From assembly GCF_003584685.1 (NCBI RefSeq), contig NZ_AP018549.1, forward strand, positions 1,302,001-1,366,000: DNA of 64,000 bases, read 5' to 3'. Positions 1 to 8,707 of the stretch are shown piece after piece. The stretch is from Lactobacillus paragasseri (lineage in GTDB: Bacteria > Bacillota > Bacilli > Lactobacillales > Lactobacillaceae). How positions within the stretch are numbered: position 1 is the stretch's first letter; every line of letters starts with the position of its first letter. The position numbers and the translations under genes are program-made. The notes beneath the pieces were generated by a model. That model was not told the origin of the DNA and ran no database searches. It saw only the letters and a program-made list of their open reading frames with translations.

Positions 1-47
1 CAATAAAAGTATATATCTTTTTGAGATGATTTTGAAACCACTTTCAG

Positions 48-1214
48 CTATTTTTTTGAATATTTTTTAATTCCAGTAATTAATCGATTAATCCCATCTT
101 TTACCATTGAAATTGGGGATGCAAGATTCAACCTTAAAAAGTTTTTACCATTACCACGATAAATGCTACCTGGTGAAACAATTAAACCAGTTTCTCTTCT
201 AATATAATCAGCTAGTTCTTGACTATTTTGTGAGATTTCACTCACATCTAACCACATTAAATAAGTTGCAGGACCAGAAACAATTTTTATATCTTTTAAC
301 TGTTTAGTTATTTTCTTTTCAGCATAAGCAAAATTATTGTCAATTACCGCTAATAACTCATGCAACCAATTAAACCCTTCCGTATAAGCAGCAATTGTCG
401 CTGGAATAGCTAAAAGATTAGGTTCAGCTAGTTCATCGCTATTTAATCCACGATTAACGATATCACGTAAATTATTATCAGGAATAATCACAGTTGCGGC
501 ATGAAGGGCGGCAACATTAAAAGTTTTACTTGGAGATACTAAACTAATTACATTGCTTCTTAAGGGTTTAGCAATAGAAAAAGCAGGTGTATATTTGACG
601 TTATTACGCACTAAATCCCCATGAATCTCATCAGACAGAAGAATTACATGATTTTCTTGACATAAAGAAGCAATTCTTTTCACTTCGTTCTTTTTCCATA
701 CAATTCCTGTAGGATTGTGCGGATTACAGAAAATCATCAAAGTAGTTAAAGGATTAGCCAGCTTTTCTTCTAGATCTTGCCAGTTAATTTCATACTTCCC
801 ATTACTATAAATTAAATCACTTGATAATACATGCCGACCGTTATTTTCAATAGAATTATAAAAAATATTGTAAACTGGCTCTTGCACTAATACATTATCA
901 CCTATATGAGAAACACGTCTAACAATTGACGAAATGGCTGGCACAACTCCAGTAGCAAAAATCATCCAGTCTGGATCAGCATCTGCACCATGCTCTAATT
1001 GATACCAATGACTTACTGCATTAAAATAATCGGCTCCGGCTTCTTCATAGCCAAAGGCACCTAGTTCAAGTTTTTCACGCATTGCTAAAACAATCTCAGG
1101 TGCTGTTTTAAAATCCATGTCCGCAATCGACATTGGTAATTCACTATCTTTAACATTCCACTTAACTGAATCTGTATGTCGCCGATTTATCACGGTTGTA
1201 AAATCATAATCCAA
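48..1214 (-). CDS. MalY/PatB-family PLP aminotransferase (probable cystathionine beta-lyase)
   Basis: 388-residue fold-type I PLP enzyme. The motif SPSKTFN near residue 229 carries the expected PLP lysine, and FCNPHNPTG (about 162-170) and LLSDEIHGD (about 192-200) are the aminotransferase cofactor motifs. This pattern fits the MalY/PatB C-S lyases, which cleave cystathionine or cysteine conjugates to homocysteine or thiols, pyruvate and ammonia in the cytosol; the exact substrate is inferred. Start is TTG: the Shine-Dalgarno GAGGGTG lies 7 nt upstream, inside the last codons of the preceding DUF3737 gene, so the two are probably translationally coupled. Full length for the family. Confidence 0.85.
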   Translation of the reverse strand: MDYDFTTVINRRHTDSVKWNVKDSELPMSIADMDFKTAPEIVLAMREKLELGAFGYEEAGADYFNAVSHWYQLEHGADADPDWMIFATGVVPAISSIVRRVSHIGDNVLVQEPVYNIFYNSIENNGRHVLSSDLIYSNGKYEINWQDLEEKLANPLTTLMIFCNPHNPTGIVWKKNEVKRIASLCQENHVILLSDEIHGDLVRNNVKYTPAFSIAKPLRSNVISLVSPSKTFNVAALHAATVIIPDNNLRDIVNRGLNSDELAEPNLLAIPATIAAYTEGFNWLHELLAVIDNNFAYAEKKITKQLKDIKIVSGPATYLMWLDVSEISQNSQELADYIRRETGLIVSPGSIYRGNGKNFLRLNLASPISMVKDGINRLITGIKKYSKK

Positions 1215-1216
1215 TT

Positions 1217-2107
1217 TTATTCACCCTCTTGATTTTGATCAGAAACTGAACCTTTTTTAACGATTGCTTCCTCAGAGATAATCTTAGTATCACGAGGATC
1301 CACCTTTGCTGGATCAATAATTAATGTTTCAATCTTCTTCGCTTTAATTACTCCAGAAATAGGATTTTTAACGCTCGTAATCTTACTCTTGATAGTTGCG
1401 TTAATGTTACTACATTTTTCTAAAGCTAAAGTCGTCTGATTTAAAATACAGTTTTCTAAAGTAACATGATCCATGTAGCAAAGCCCTTGATCACTTTCAA
1501 TAGTACAATCTCTGAAAATAATATTGCTACTATTCCAGCTTAAATATTCCCCATCTATTTGACAATTAATTAAAGTTACATTCTCACAATTCCAAAATGC
1601 ATCTTTAGATACAAAACTACAATTTTTGCAGACAATATTTTTAGCACCATCAAAAATATAGTTTCCAATCACGCGCACATTTTCCATATAGATGTCAGAA
1701 CTATCTTTTCCAAAATAGTCACCATTAATCTCAGTATTTTTAATAGTAATATCCTCACAAGTCCACATTGTTTCTTCAGCATCAGAAAAAAATACGTGAT
1801 CTAAAGAAACATGTTTACATCTTCTAAATAATTTAGGAGCCTGCAAATTGGAGTTTTTAATTGAGATATTATTAGTGTACCAAATACCACTTCTAGACAT
1901 TGTTTCAAATGTGCTATCAGTAACTTTAATATTATTTGAATACCATAAAGGATATTTATATTTAAAAATATTAGCCTTTATTTCTAAATTCTGCGTTTCT
2001 TTTAGCGGCGATTCTCCTTCACCGAACGTAACATTCTCTAAAATTGCGTTAGAAAGACCATATAAAGCTCTTTCTCCTTCAAAGTATTTTTCATTAATTT
2101 CTTGCAT
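1217..2107 (-). CDS. DUF3737 family protein, probable beta-helix
   Basis: 296 residues built of many short repeats in which hydrophobic positions alternate with Asn/Cys/Asp (SLDHVFFSDAEETMWTCEDI-like units), typical of a right-handed parallel beta-helix. The N-terminal YFEGERALYGLSNAILENVTF matches what I know of the DUF3737 family, found widely in lactobacilli and gut Firmicutes. No signal peptide, so it is probably cytosolic. Function unknown. It lies 2 nt before the aminotransferase and likely shares its transcript. It contains many cysteines in the turns, unusual for an exported protein, which supports an intracellular place. Confidence 0.75.
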   Translation of the reverse strand: MQEINEKYFEGERALYGLSNAILENVTFGEGESPLKETQNLEIKANIFKYKYPLWYSNNIKVTDSTFETMSRSGIWYTNNISIKNSNLQAPKLFRRCKHVSLDHVFFSDAEETMWTCEDITIKNTEINGDYFGKDSSDIYMENVRVIGNYIFDGAKNIVCKNCSFVSKDAFWNCENVTLINCQIDGEYLSWNSSNIIFRDCTIESDQGLCYMDHVTLENCILNQTTLALEKCSNINATIKSKITSVKNPISGVIKAKKIETLIIDPAKVDPRDTKIISEEAIVKKGSVSDQNQEGE

Positions 2108-2310
2108 AAATTTTCTCTTTATTAAACTCTTTCAAATATTTAGTCTAAATTATGAAAAGTAAATGTCTAATATTTGCTAAGCATAATGAAATATATTTTT
2201 ATGCTATAGATTGGCTTTTCACCACGATTACTTTTCAAATTTATTATAGGGAAAAGATAATTTTGAGAAAATTTACAGTTTTTCATACTAGAATAAATTA
2301 TATTTATAGC

Positions 2311-2346
2311 AAAAAAAGATGAGTCATATTAAAACTCATCTTTTTT
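2311..2346 (-). terminator. Intrinsic terminator after the fructansucrase gene
   Basis: Inverted repeat AAAAGATGAGT / ACTCATCTTTT with a 9-nt loop, ending in a U run in minus-strand RNA. It starts just beyond the stop codon of the GH68 gene and isolates it from the DUF3737-aminotransferase pair. Confidence 0.85.
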
Positions 2347-2352
2347 ATAAAT

Positions 2353-4659
2353 TTAGTTATTACGCTTGCGTTTTGAAATACCTGCTAAACCGATAACTCC
2401 TAACATTGAGCTTATAGCACCTAAAATTGTTGCAGCAATACCGTCTTTAGCTCCTGCCTTTGGAAGTTCTGACTGAGTAGTTTTCTTAACTGGAGTAGTT
2501 GGAACTTCTGGAGTACGTGGAGTATCAGGAGTATTTGGTGTTGTTGGGTTTTCAGGTTTCTCTGGAGTTGTTGGAACATTTGGAGTCACAGGTTGATGTG
2601 GTTTCAAACTATAACTATTAATTGCATCCCAATCAATAAACTTGCCCCATTCTCCATCTAAAGCAGCACTATTTGGAGAATCTTTTTCGAGACTACCAAT
2701 CATATTTTTATTTTCACTATCACCATTCCAAACCCAAACACCTTGATTAGTTAATTTGGCTAAAACAGTGGTAGTATTATCTGGATTCAGTTGCAAGATA
2801 AAGCTTGGTGCCCAAGTCGAATTGTTACCTTTTCCAGCTACTTCACCACGATTAGTCATATAAGCTGTAATTAAAAGTTGATTTTCTTTTCCTTCAATAG
2901 GAACTGCATAATATGAATATGTCGCCGTACGCCAATTTGCGGGTACTGAAGCGGTTAATACAACACCAGAACCATTTAATGGCACATAACCATGCGTTAA
3001 ACTATCAGAAACAAAGCCAATCATCGCTACATTGTCTCCAACAACCTTATTAGCAAGCCGAGTAATTTCTCCTTTAGTTCCTCGAGACAATCTTGTTGCT
3101 GAAAATAGATAATACTTATTTCCAACTTTAACAATATCAGGTCTTTCCATTTCATCGCTAACCATTAATGACGTTACTAAAGGTGAGTAAACATCATCTA
3201 ACTTAACAGTTGGATTGTTTTGATCCCCACTTAATTTTAAAATTCCCAGTGCACCATTAGCCACAGAAGCGAGAGCTTGATCATCATTATTACCAAAATA
3301 GCTCAAGAAATTATTGACATTGAACTTATCATTTCCACCATAATTAGCCCATCTATAAACTTGATCTTCGCCTTGGTAATTATTGCTTCCAGTGTTTGCT
3401 TCAAATACTAAATAACGATCACCATTCTCTTCTTCCACTACATGAGGATCTCGTAATGTATAATTATCTCTATTTCTATTTTTACCATTTGAGAATTGAT
3501 CATAAGTTTGATAATGTTTACCATCACCAATAAAAATCACATGATCATTATCAACACTAGCAATTGAAACACCATTGTTATCAACATTTAACTTCAAATT
3601 AGCTGTTGCCAACTGTTGATCATTTAGCTTACCATTTGATGTATCATTTTTTGTATAAAATAGTTGAACAGAACCATCTTTATTTACAATGGCAGATCCT
3701 GACCATTCCTGTAAATCAGGAGTTTCATTATATCCAAAGATAGAACCCGCATTTCTCCAATGCGAGAATTCATTATCATTATATTTATTATACAAAAGAT
3801 AAATATGATTATCGTTCTTTTTAGGCATTCCCATCATTGCAATGACAAGTTGGTAGCCCTTATAGTTTGATACATAACCAGTTATAGGGTCTTGTACTGG
3901 CCACGAATCCCAGATTTCCAAAGTTTCAGTTTTACCAGTTTGTGCATCTTTAGTTTCCGCTGCATCCATATTTTTTATTTCTTTTGCATTAAAATATGGA
4001 ACTGCATATTTTGGATCTCTTCTTATAAGAGCCTGTCCAATTGCATCTAAATCGTTTAATGTTAATTTTGTTCCGTCTTGTGGATCATTATCAAAATTAA
4101 CTTTATTTAAATTATTAATTTGATCATTAGTTAATTTTGTGACATCAATACCAGAATTATTAACAATTTCTTTGATTTTTCCCTTTAATTCGGTTTTCTC
4201 TGAAGAAGTTGAACTTTGCCCTTGAGAATTATTATCCTTAAAATGATCGGAAATATTGTCAGAATCTTGGTTTAAATCACTAGAGGCTTTACCATTATTA
4301 ATGATTGCAGAAGAAATTGGAGTACTTCCTACTTGTGTTGATGAACTATCTTCCTTACTGTCATTAACTTGGCTACTTGTTTCTTTACCAGAATTTAAAC
4401 TAGAGTTTAGATTTGTCTCAGTTCCAGCTACTTTGTCGTTCGTAGCATTTTCTTTTAATCCACTATTATCATTTTTGTTAACCGAAGCAGATGCTTTTAC
4501 TGTGGTAACTTGACTAGCATTAGCATTATCAACAGTATCAGTATTAGTAGCAGCATTTACAGTGGAAGCACTTAATACAATTGCTGCTGTAGACAAGGTC
4601 CCCATTAATAAAGATTTTCCGCTTAAAGACATCTTTTTATGTTTTTTATTTTCCAACAT
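2353..4659 (-). CDS. Cell-wall-anchored GH68 fructansucrase (inulosucrase/levansucrase)
   Basis: 768 residues. Order: YSIRK-like signal peptide cleaved near VNA-ATN (residue 36); Ser/Asn/Thr-rich variable region (about 37-155); GH68 five-bladed propeller (about 200-680); Pro/Thr wall-spanning tract; sortase signal LPKAG, hydrophobic segment and basic tail KRKRNN. Catalytic residues visible: nucleophile Asp251 in WDSWP, transition-state stabiliser Asp404 in LRDP, and acid/base Glu in DEMERP (about 502-507). GH68 enzymes split sucrose and polymerise fructose outside the cell. Close resemblance to gasseri/johnsonii inulosucrases suggests beta-2,1 products, but inulin versus levan cannot be told from motifs. 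RBS AGGAGGAG precedes the ATG. Two LacI-type operators lie upstream. Confidence 0.93.
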   Translation of the reverse strand: MLENKKHKKMSLSGKSLLMGTLSTAAIVLSASTVNAATNTDTVDNANASQVTTVKASASVNKNDNSGLKENATNDKVAGTETNLNSSLNSGKETSSQVNDSKEDSSSTQVGSTPISSAIINNGKASSDLNQDSDNISDHFKDNNSQGQSSTSSEKTELKGKIKEIVNNSGIDVTKLTNDQINNLNKVNFDNDPQDGTKLTLNDLDAIGQALIRRDPKYAVPYFNAKEIKNMDAAETKDAQTGKTETLEIWDSWPVQDPITGYVSNYKGYQLVIAMMGMPKKNDNHIYLLYNKYNDNEFSHWRNAGSIFGYNETPDLQEWSGSAIVNKDGSVQLFYTKNDTSNGKLNDQQLATANLKLNVDNNGVSIASVDNDHVIFIGDGKHYQTYDQFSNGKNRNRDNYTLRDPHVVEEENGDRYLVFEANTGSNNYQGEDQVYRWANYGGNDKFNVNNFLSYFGNNDDQALASVANGALGILKLSGDQNNPTVKLDDVYSPLVTSLMVSDEMERPDIVKVGNKYYLFSATRLSRGTKGEITRLANKVVGDNVAMIGFVSDSLTHGYVPLNGSGVVLTASVPANWRTATYSYYAVPIEGKENQLLITAYMTNRGEVAGKGNNSTWAPSFILQLNPDNTTTVLAKLTNQGVWVWNGDSENKNMIGSLEKDSPNSAALDGEWGKFIDWDAINSYSLKPHQPVTPNVPTTPEKPENPTTPNTPDTPRTPEVPTTPVKKTTQSELPKAGAKDGIAATILGAISSMLGVIGLAGISKRKRNN

Positions 4660-4675
4660 CTTTTCTCCTCCTACA

Positions 4676-4691
4676 TGCTAAGCGTTTAACA
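4676..4691. promoter_or_regulatory. LacI-family/cre-like operator 1 in the fructansucrase leader
   Basis: TGCTAAGCGTTTAACA is an imperfect 16-bp palindrome centred on CG with 6 of 8 paired half-site positions, the form used by LacI/GalR/CcpA regulators. It lies 17-32 nt upstream of the fructansucrase start codon, downstream of the likely -10 (TATAAT on the minus strand), so bound protein could block elongation or initiation. Confidence 0.6.
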
Positions 4692-4783
4692 TTTCAACTA
4701 ACAGACTATCATCTTTTATTATAAAAATAAATATTATTTTGAAAAATTTGTATAGCTTTAAAGATCTACACTTTTTCATTAAA

Positions 4784-4799
4784 TGTTAATCGTTTATCA
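4784..4799. promoter_or_regulatory. LacI-family/cre-like operator 2 upstream of the fructansucrase promoter
   Basis: TGTTAATCGTTTATCA is a second CG-centred 16-bp imperfect palindrome, 108 bp from operator 1. It shares the core TAATCGTTTAT with a site at the galK promoter in this window. It lies upstream of the presumed promoter; the pair could support a repression loop or one regulator from each side. Confidence 0.55.
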
Positions 4800-4926
4800 A
4801 TTTTGTATCAAAAAGACATATAAAAACCGTATTGAATAATAAGATTCTATAATTTTTCATGTTGATGAATATTTATGATATTCTATTGAAAAGATTTTCA
4901 TTATATAAAGAAAGAGGTGAAGAGAA

Positions 4927-5133
4927 ATGAATAAACTCATTCCACAAGAATATGATGAAGTTATTTTAAAAACAGGTGAATTAGTTTGTCTAATGGACCA
5001 ATTAGATGCAACTCACTTTTTACCTGATTATGGCGTTGAAACTCCTGAACAAGAAAAGAAAACAATGGCTATGATGCCAATTTCAATTGACGATATAGAA
5101 AAAGTTGTTTATAGACCTAAAGGCGCTCAGTAA
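4927..5133 (+). CDS. Hypothetical 68-residue protein
   Basis: I do not recognise this small acidic protein. It has a good RBS (AAAGAGGTG) 8 nt before the ATG and ends in PKGAQ, with a central Met-rich stretch MAMMPISIDDIEKVVYRP that resembles a short beta-strand/helix module. No signal peptide, membrane segment or metal motif. It is the only plus-strand gene in the first 14 kb, between the divergent fructansucrase and the tmRNA on the opposite strand, so it is probably monocistronic. Start, stop and RBS make it likely real. Confidence 0.65.
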   Translation: MNKLIPQEYDEVILKTGELVCLMDQLDATHFLPDYGVETPEQEKKTMAMMPISIDDIEKVVYRPKGAQ

Positions 5134-5185
5134 TTGACCGAGCTTATTAGCTAAAAACTGTCATTAAAATTTCTAGTTAATAAAA

Positions 5186-5207
5186 AAGTTACCTTCTTAG
5201 GTAACTT
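5186..5207 (-). terminator. Second (distal) terminator downstream of tmRNA
   Basis: Perfect 8-bp arms AAGTTACC / GGTAACTT with a 6-nt loop. Read on the minus strand, the hairpin is followed by a TTTTTTATT run. On the plus strand there is no U tract, so it serves minus-strand transcripts that pass the first tmRNA terminator. Otherwise 5134-5341 holds no gene I can support. Confidence 0.6.
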
Positions 5208-5266
5208 AAATCAACTTATTTAAATATCTTCTATAAACTCCATTTCACAGCTAAATATATAAAAAT

Positions 5267-5297
5267 AAAACCACCTTTTTAGCCAAAAGGTGGTTTT
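5267..5297 (-). terminator. tmRNA terminator
   Basis: AAAACCACCTTTT / AAAAGGTGGTTTT, a perfect 13-bp inverted repeat with a 5-nt loop, 45 nt beyond the mature tmRNA 3' end. It is followed on the minus strand by a T-rich tract. Confidence 0.85.
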
Positions 5298-5341
5298 ATC
5301 ATGCTTGAGTGTTGATAAATCAACATTCCTTAAACCATTTA

Positions 5342-5704
5342 TGGAGATGAGGGGAATTGAACCCCTGTCCAAACGTATTCCGTCGTTAACCTCTACGATC
5401 ATAGTTATATTACTTAAATTTCGTTTTGATAAAACGCCATATAACAGGGCTAAACTATCAAAACTAACCTAAGAATCTTATTTCTAACTATTAAGGTAAG
5501 TAGTTAAACGTAGCTCGTTAAATGGTAAGACCCGCAGACAGACACGAGCAATCCGTCATTGGATCACGCAGGCTGACTAAGCAGCTACTGCGTAAGAATT
5601 TTCGTTATTTGCAGTTATAATTTAACTGTGACGTTTTAACGTAGACGTGACCTACGAATCGCAGTCAACGCGAATCTACGCCTGTCGAATCCCAAAACAT
5701 CCCC
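5342..5704 (-). ncRNA. ssrA: Transfer-messenger RNA (tmRNA)
   Basis: The 5' end GGGGATGTTTTGGGATTCGA and the 3' T-arm GGTTCAATTCCCCTC are hallmarks of tmRNA; GGGGATG pairs with CATCTCC (one G-U) to make the 7-bp acceptor, followed by discriminator A at 5342. CCA does not follow and must be added after transcription. The mRNA-like segment starts with a GCA resume codon at 5612 and encodes ANNENSYAVAA with a TAG stop at 5577-5579. It ends in the hydrophobic AVAA read by ClpXP-type proteases. tmRNA with SmpB frees ribosomes stalled on broken mRNA. smpB and rnr are about 28 kb away and clpP about 39 kb away in this window. Confidence 0.97.
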
Positions 5705-5714
5705 AGATGTTTCA

Positions 5715-5720
5715 ATGATA
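5715..5720 (-). promoter_or_regulatory. Candidate extended -10 of ssrA
   Basis: TATCAT preceded by TGA forms an extended -10 (TGnTATCAT) 11 nt before the mature 5' end of tmRNA. Just upstream is a perfect 11-nt palindrome ACAGTGACTGT. No convincing -35 is seen. The mature end would come from RNase P cleavage of a short leader. Confidence 0.45.
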
Positions 5721-5760
5721 TCACAGTCACTGTTAAAATGCTATAATCTTGCTCTCACGA

Positions 5761-6960
5761 TTACTTATCTAATTTAGCTAAACGAACAACGTCACGTGCG
5801 ATCATTAACTCTTCATTGGTTGGAACAATCATTGCAGTAATCTTTGAATCTGGTGTAGTGATAATTCCTTCCTTGTTGGCCTTATTAGCTTTTTCATCAT
5901 ATTCAAGACCAAGCCAAGTTAGGCCATCCATAATCTGCTTTCTCACACTTGCATCATGTTCTCCGATTCCTGCAGTAAAGACTAAAACATCTAAACCACC
6001 CATTTCAGTCATATAAGCTCCAATATAGCGAACAATTCGGTTAATAAAAATATCTTTTGTAAGTTTAGCCTGCTTATCACCATTTTTAATTGCTTTTTCA
6101 ATATCTCTCATATCTGGGGAGATTCCTGAAAGACCGAGTAAACCAGATTTGGTGTTTAACATCTTAATAACTTCATTAAAGCTAGTAATGTTGCCTTTTT
6201 TCATAATAAATTGAAGTAAAGAAGGATCAACGTCACCACTTCTAGTACTCATTGTAATTCCTGCAACCGGACTGAATCCCATTGAAGTATCAAAAGACTT
6301 CCCATCTTTAATAGCAGTGACAGATGCACCGCTACCTAAATGACATAAAACCATCTTTAAATCTTCAACTGGCTTCTTTAGTAAATCAGCTGTGCGACGT
6401 GATACATAACGAGCTGAAGTACCATGTGCACCATATTTTCTAGCACGGAACTTTTCATAGTACTTATATGGTACTGAGTATAAGTATTGGACAGGATCTA
6501 ACGATTGGTGGAAAGAAGTATCAAAAACAGCAACCTCAGGTACATTAGGTAAAACTTTCATGAAAGCATAGATGCCGTCAGCCTCAGCTGGGTTATGCAA
6601 TGGTGCATAGTCACTCATATTATAAATCTTCCAAAGATTATCATCTGTAATGACTGTACTATCAGTAAATTCTTCACCACCAGCAACGACACGATGCCCT
6701 ACCCCAGCAATATCTGCTAAAGAATCGATAACATTGTATTCTTTAAGCCAACTTAGCAACTTTTGAACTGCTTCTTCTTGATTAGCAATATCACTTTGTT
6801 CATCATGTTGACTACCATCTGCTAAAGTCATTGTGAAAACAGAACCTGGTAAACCAACACGGTCAGCCATACCAGATGCAATTACTTTTTCATTATCTAG
6901 AGAAAATAATTTGTATTTAAATGATGAACTACCTGAGTTTACTGCTAAAACTTTTTTCAT
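5761..6960 (-). CDS. ackA: Acetate kinase
   Basis: 399 residues, the usual length. The N-terminal VNSGSSSFKYKLF, central CHLGSGASV and C-terminal VFTAGIGEHD are the acetokinase signatures of the ASKHA fold; GHRVVAGGE and DTSFHQ carry substrate-binding residues. It converts acetyl phosphate and ADP to acetate and ATP in the cytosol, paired with Pta encoded at 29-30 kb. RBS GAGAGG lies 9 nt upstream of the ATG. It follows a methyltransferase gene by 26 nt, which in turn follows the comG operon, an order also known from streptococci, so some transcription may come from com. Confidence 0.97.
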   Translation of the reverse strand: MKKVLAVNSGSSSFKYKLFSLDNEKVIASGMADRVGLPGSVFTMTLADGSQHDEQSDIANQEEAVQKLLSWLKEYNVIDSLADIAGVGHRVVAGGEEFTDSTVITDDNLWKIYNMSDYAPLHNPAEADGIYAFMKVLPNVPEVAVFDTSFHQSLDPVQYLYSVPYKYYEKFRARKYGAHGTSARYVSRRTADLLKKPVEDLKMVLCHLGSGASVTAIKDGKSFDTSMGFSPVAGITMSTRSGDVDPSLLQFIMKKGNITSFNEVIKMLNTKSGLLGLSGISPDMRDIEKAIKNGDKQAKLTKDIFINRIVRYIGAYMTEMGGLDVLVFTAGIGEHDASVRKQIMDGLTWLGLEYDEKANKANKEGIITTPDSKITAMIVPTNEELMIARDVVRLAKLDK

Positions 6961-6986
6961 TTTATATACCTCTCGTATTATATAAA

Positions 6987-7988
6987 TTAATTTTCACTCT
7001 TATGATACCAGTCATTTAGTTTCATATTAAATGCTACTAAAGATTCTGGTTTCTTTAATGAATCTAATTTAGCCACCAAAACTTCACGCTTGAGAGCATG
7101 CTCCCCATGATTTTGGAAAACTAAAATTGATTTTTGTTGAATTTGGCTTGAAAACATGTCATCAGGCAAATCGACAATCGCCTGAATATTAACTTTTTTA
7201 GCCAGCCAAGTCATGAATTCAGTAGATCCTTTACCAGTAAATAGTAATCTAGGTACTACTAAAAATGCAAAACCATCACGCTTAAGATTATTTACTATTT
7301 GTTCAATAAATAAAGTATGGGCAAACGAATGTCCCTCTTTTGCATGATTTTCGAAACGCTCAGCATTATTATCCAATGGATAATAACCTACTGGCACATC
7401 ACTTACCACTATATCCGCTTTTTCAATCATCCATGGATCTAAAGCATCTTGACAATATAAATCAATCTTTAAATCTTCAAGATGGGCGCCAATATCTGCT
7501 AAATCCAATAATGCTTCTTCATTATCAATTCCAATTAATTTGTAATTGTTTTGTGAATGATTTTCCTGAATCAGCTGTCTAATAACCGAATAAAGTAAAT
7601 TTCCAGTTCCAATTGCGGGATCAACCACAGTTTTTTTACCTGTCGGAACGATTCTTTGCCAAATCAAAGCAATTACTGTAGCAATTACTGAAGGTGTGGG
7701 CATCAAGTTATAGTCACTGGCATCTTGAATAATTGCTTTTAAAGTTAATAAAGTAAATATTTGTACTTTTAAGGTACGTGGCAAATTATCATAATCTAAT
7801 TTACGATACTCTTCAGTTAATTCAGCTACGGTTTCTTTATCTGGGGCACCTGATTCTACTTTGATTTTTCCATTTTCTAGATTATCAAAGGTTTCCGTCA
7901 ATGCCGATGAAAAAGAAACATTCAGCGCTTTTTGTAAATGCTCAATAGCTGTCTGAAATTTTGGATATAATTCTTCTACTTTTTGCAT
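6987..7988 (-). CDS. Class I SAM-dependent DNA methyltransferase-like protein (YtxK type)
   Basis: 333 residues. A SAM-binding motif VVDPAIGTGNLLYSVI lies at about 120-135, a second acidic strand LIGIDNEEALLDLA follows, and the catalytic NPPF/DPPY position reads SDVPVGYYP, an atypical form typical of the YtxK-like N6-adenine methylase family next to com genes and ackA. No target-recognition domain or restriction partner is present, so it is not an ordinary restriction-modification enzyme. Substrate unknown. It lies between comGG and ackA and is probably co-transcribed with ackA. Confidence 0.85.
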   Translation of the reverse strand: MQKVEELYPKFQTAIEHLQKALNVSFSSALTETFDNLENGKIKVESGAPDKETVAELTEEYRKLDYDNLPRTLKVQIFTLLTLKAIIQDASDYNLMPTPSVIATVIALIWQRIVPTGKKTVVDPAIGTGNLLYSVIRQLIQENHSQNNYKLIGIDNEEALLDLADIGAHLEDLKIDLYCQDALDPWMIEKADIVVSDVPVGYYPLDNNAERFENHAKEGHSFAHTLFIEQIVNNLKRDGFAFLVVPRLLFTGKGSTEFMTWLAKKVNIQAIVDLPDDMFSSQIQQKSILVFQNHGEHALKREVLVAKLDSLKKPESLVAFNMKLNDWYHKSEN

Positions 7989-8057
7989 TTTTCTTCCTTC
8001 TTTAATATTCCTTCTAATATTCTATAGGTATCATCAAATACTAGCAAGCAATCATTG

Positions 8058-8216
8058 TTACTTGGAAAAATAATTTATCAAAGAAAGATTACTTTCCATA
8101 TTTTCAGTAAAACTACGTTGATACATCATTACAAAGGCAATGCAAATATTAATAAGCAGCAAACTACTAATTAAGGCACTTCCCTTAAGCCTTTTTACTC
8201 TTATCTTTTTTCTCAT
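8058..8216 (-). CDS. comGG: Putative ComGG-like minor pseudopilin (short)
   Basis: 52 residues: basic N terminus, one hydrophobic segment (GSALISSLLLINICIAFVMM) and a short polar tail ending NYFSK. Position as the last gene of the comG operon, overlapping comGF by 32 nt, argues for ComGG. It is much shorter than ComGG of Bacillus (about 120 residues), and no prepilin Glu5 motif is visible, so it may be a reduced or decayed copy. Start ATG at 8216 was chosen because the hydrophobic segment then follows a short basic leader; an earlier start is possible. No strong RBS. Confidence 0.5.
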   Translation of the reverse strand: MRKKIRVKRLKGSALISSLLLINICIAFVMMYQRSFTENMESNLSLINYFSK

Positions 8217-8703
8217 CCTGTATTTTATTTTCCTTTTTCTTTGGTAAATCTGTTTTGAAAAACATCTCACTTTGTCTACCATCTTTTTCAGTTACTAAAA
8301 TAGAAAAAGAATCTTTTGAAGTAGAACATTTTATTTTTTTAATTTGAAAAAGTAGCGGCATGTGTCCTCCCTCATCTGTTCTCATTCTCAAAACATCATT
8401 TGAACTCATATCAATTACATATGTATCGTAAATTAAATCACCATTCTTTTTCTTCTTATCCGATAACTTTCTAAGAACAATTTTAGTTGGATCTGAACCC
8501 GTTGTACTTACTTCAACATGTCCACTTTCTTTTAAGAAATTATTTATCTGTACATAACTATACGAAATTTCATTAACTCCGGTTTTCTGGCGATTAACTT
8601 TTCTAAGTGTGCCTATAAGTCCAAATAATATTTGCGCACATAAAATAGTAACTGCGATTGCAAATACAGCTTCTAATAAGGTAAAACCCTTTATCTTTTT
8701 CAT
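8185..8703 (-). CDS. comGF: ComGF-like minor pseudopilin
   Basis: 172 residues starting MKKIKGFTLLEAVFAIAV, a classical type IV prepilin leader: cleavage after the Gly, Phe at +1 and Glu at +5, then a hydrophobic helix. The rest is a mixed polar domain ending in a Lys/Asp-rich tail. It is thought to be part of the pseudopilus that pulls DNA through the wall during transformation. The ATG at 8703 gives a short basic leader; longer in-frame starts at 8727 and 8733 would overlap comGE. No clear RBS, so translation is probably coupled to comGE, whose stop is 4 nt upstream. Confidence 0.75.
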   Translation of the reverse strand: MKKIKGFTLLEAVFAIAVTILCAQILFGLIGTLRKVNRQKTGVNEISYSYVQINNFLKESGHVEVSTTGSDPTKIVLRKLSDKKKKNGDLIYDTYVIDMSSNDVLRMRTDEGGHMPLLFQIKKIKCSTSKDSFSILVTEKDGRQSEMFFKTDLPKKKENKIQDEKKDKSKKA

Positions 8704-8707
8704 TATT

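Noticed and set aside
1..47. Feature at the left window edge
   Set aside because: Short T-rich stretch beyond the aminotransferase stop without a clear hairpin; nothing to call.
1848..2162. Plus-strand open frame of 104 codons
   Set aside because: Mirror of the DUF3737 gene, no RBS, hydrophobic composition typical of antisense to a beta-helix gene.
5220..5472. Short open frames on both strands over tmRNA and its terminator
   Set aside because: They overlap a structured RNA and perfect hairpins; no RBS and no family resemblance.
6987..7988. Restriction-modification system
   Set aside because: The methyltransferase has no specificity domain or endonuclease neighbour and fits the com-linked YtxK type.
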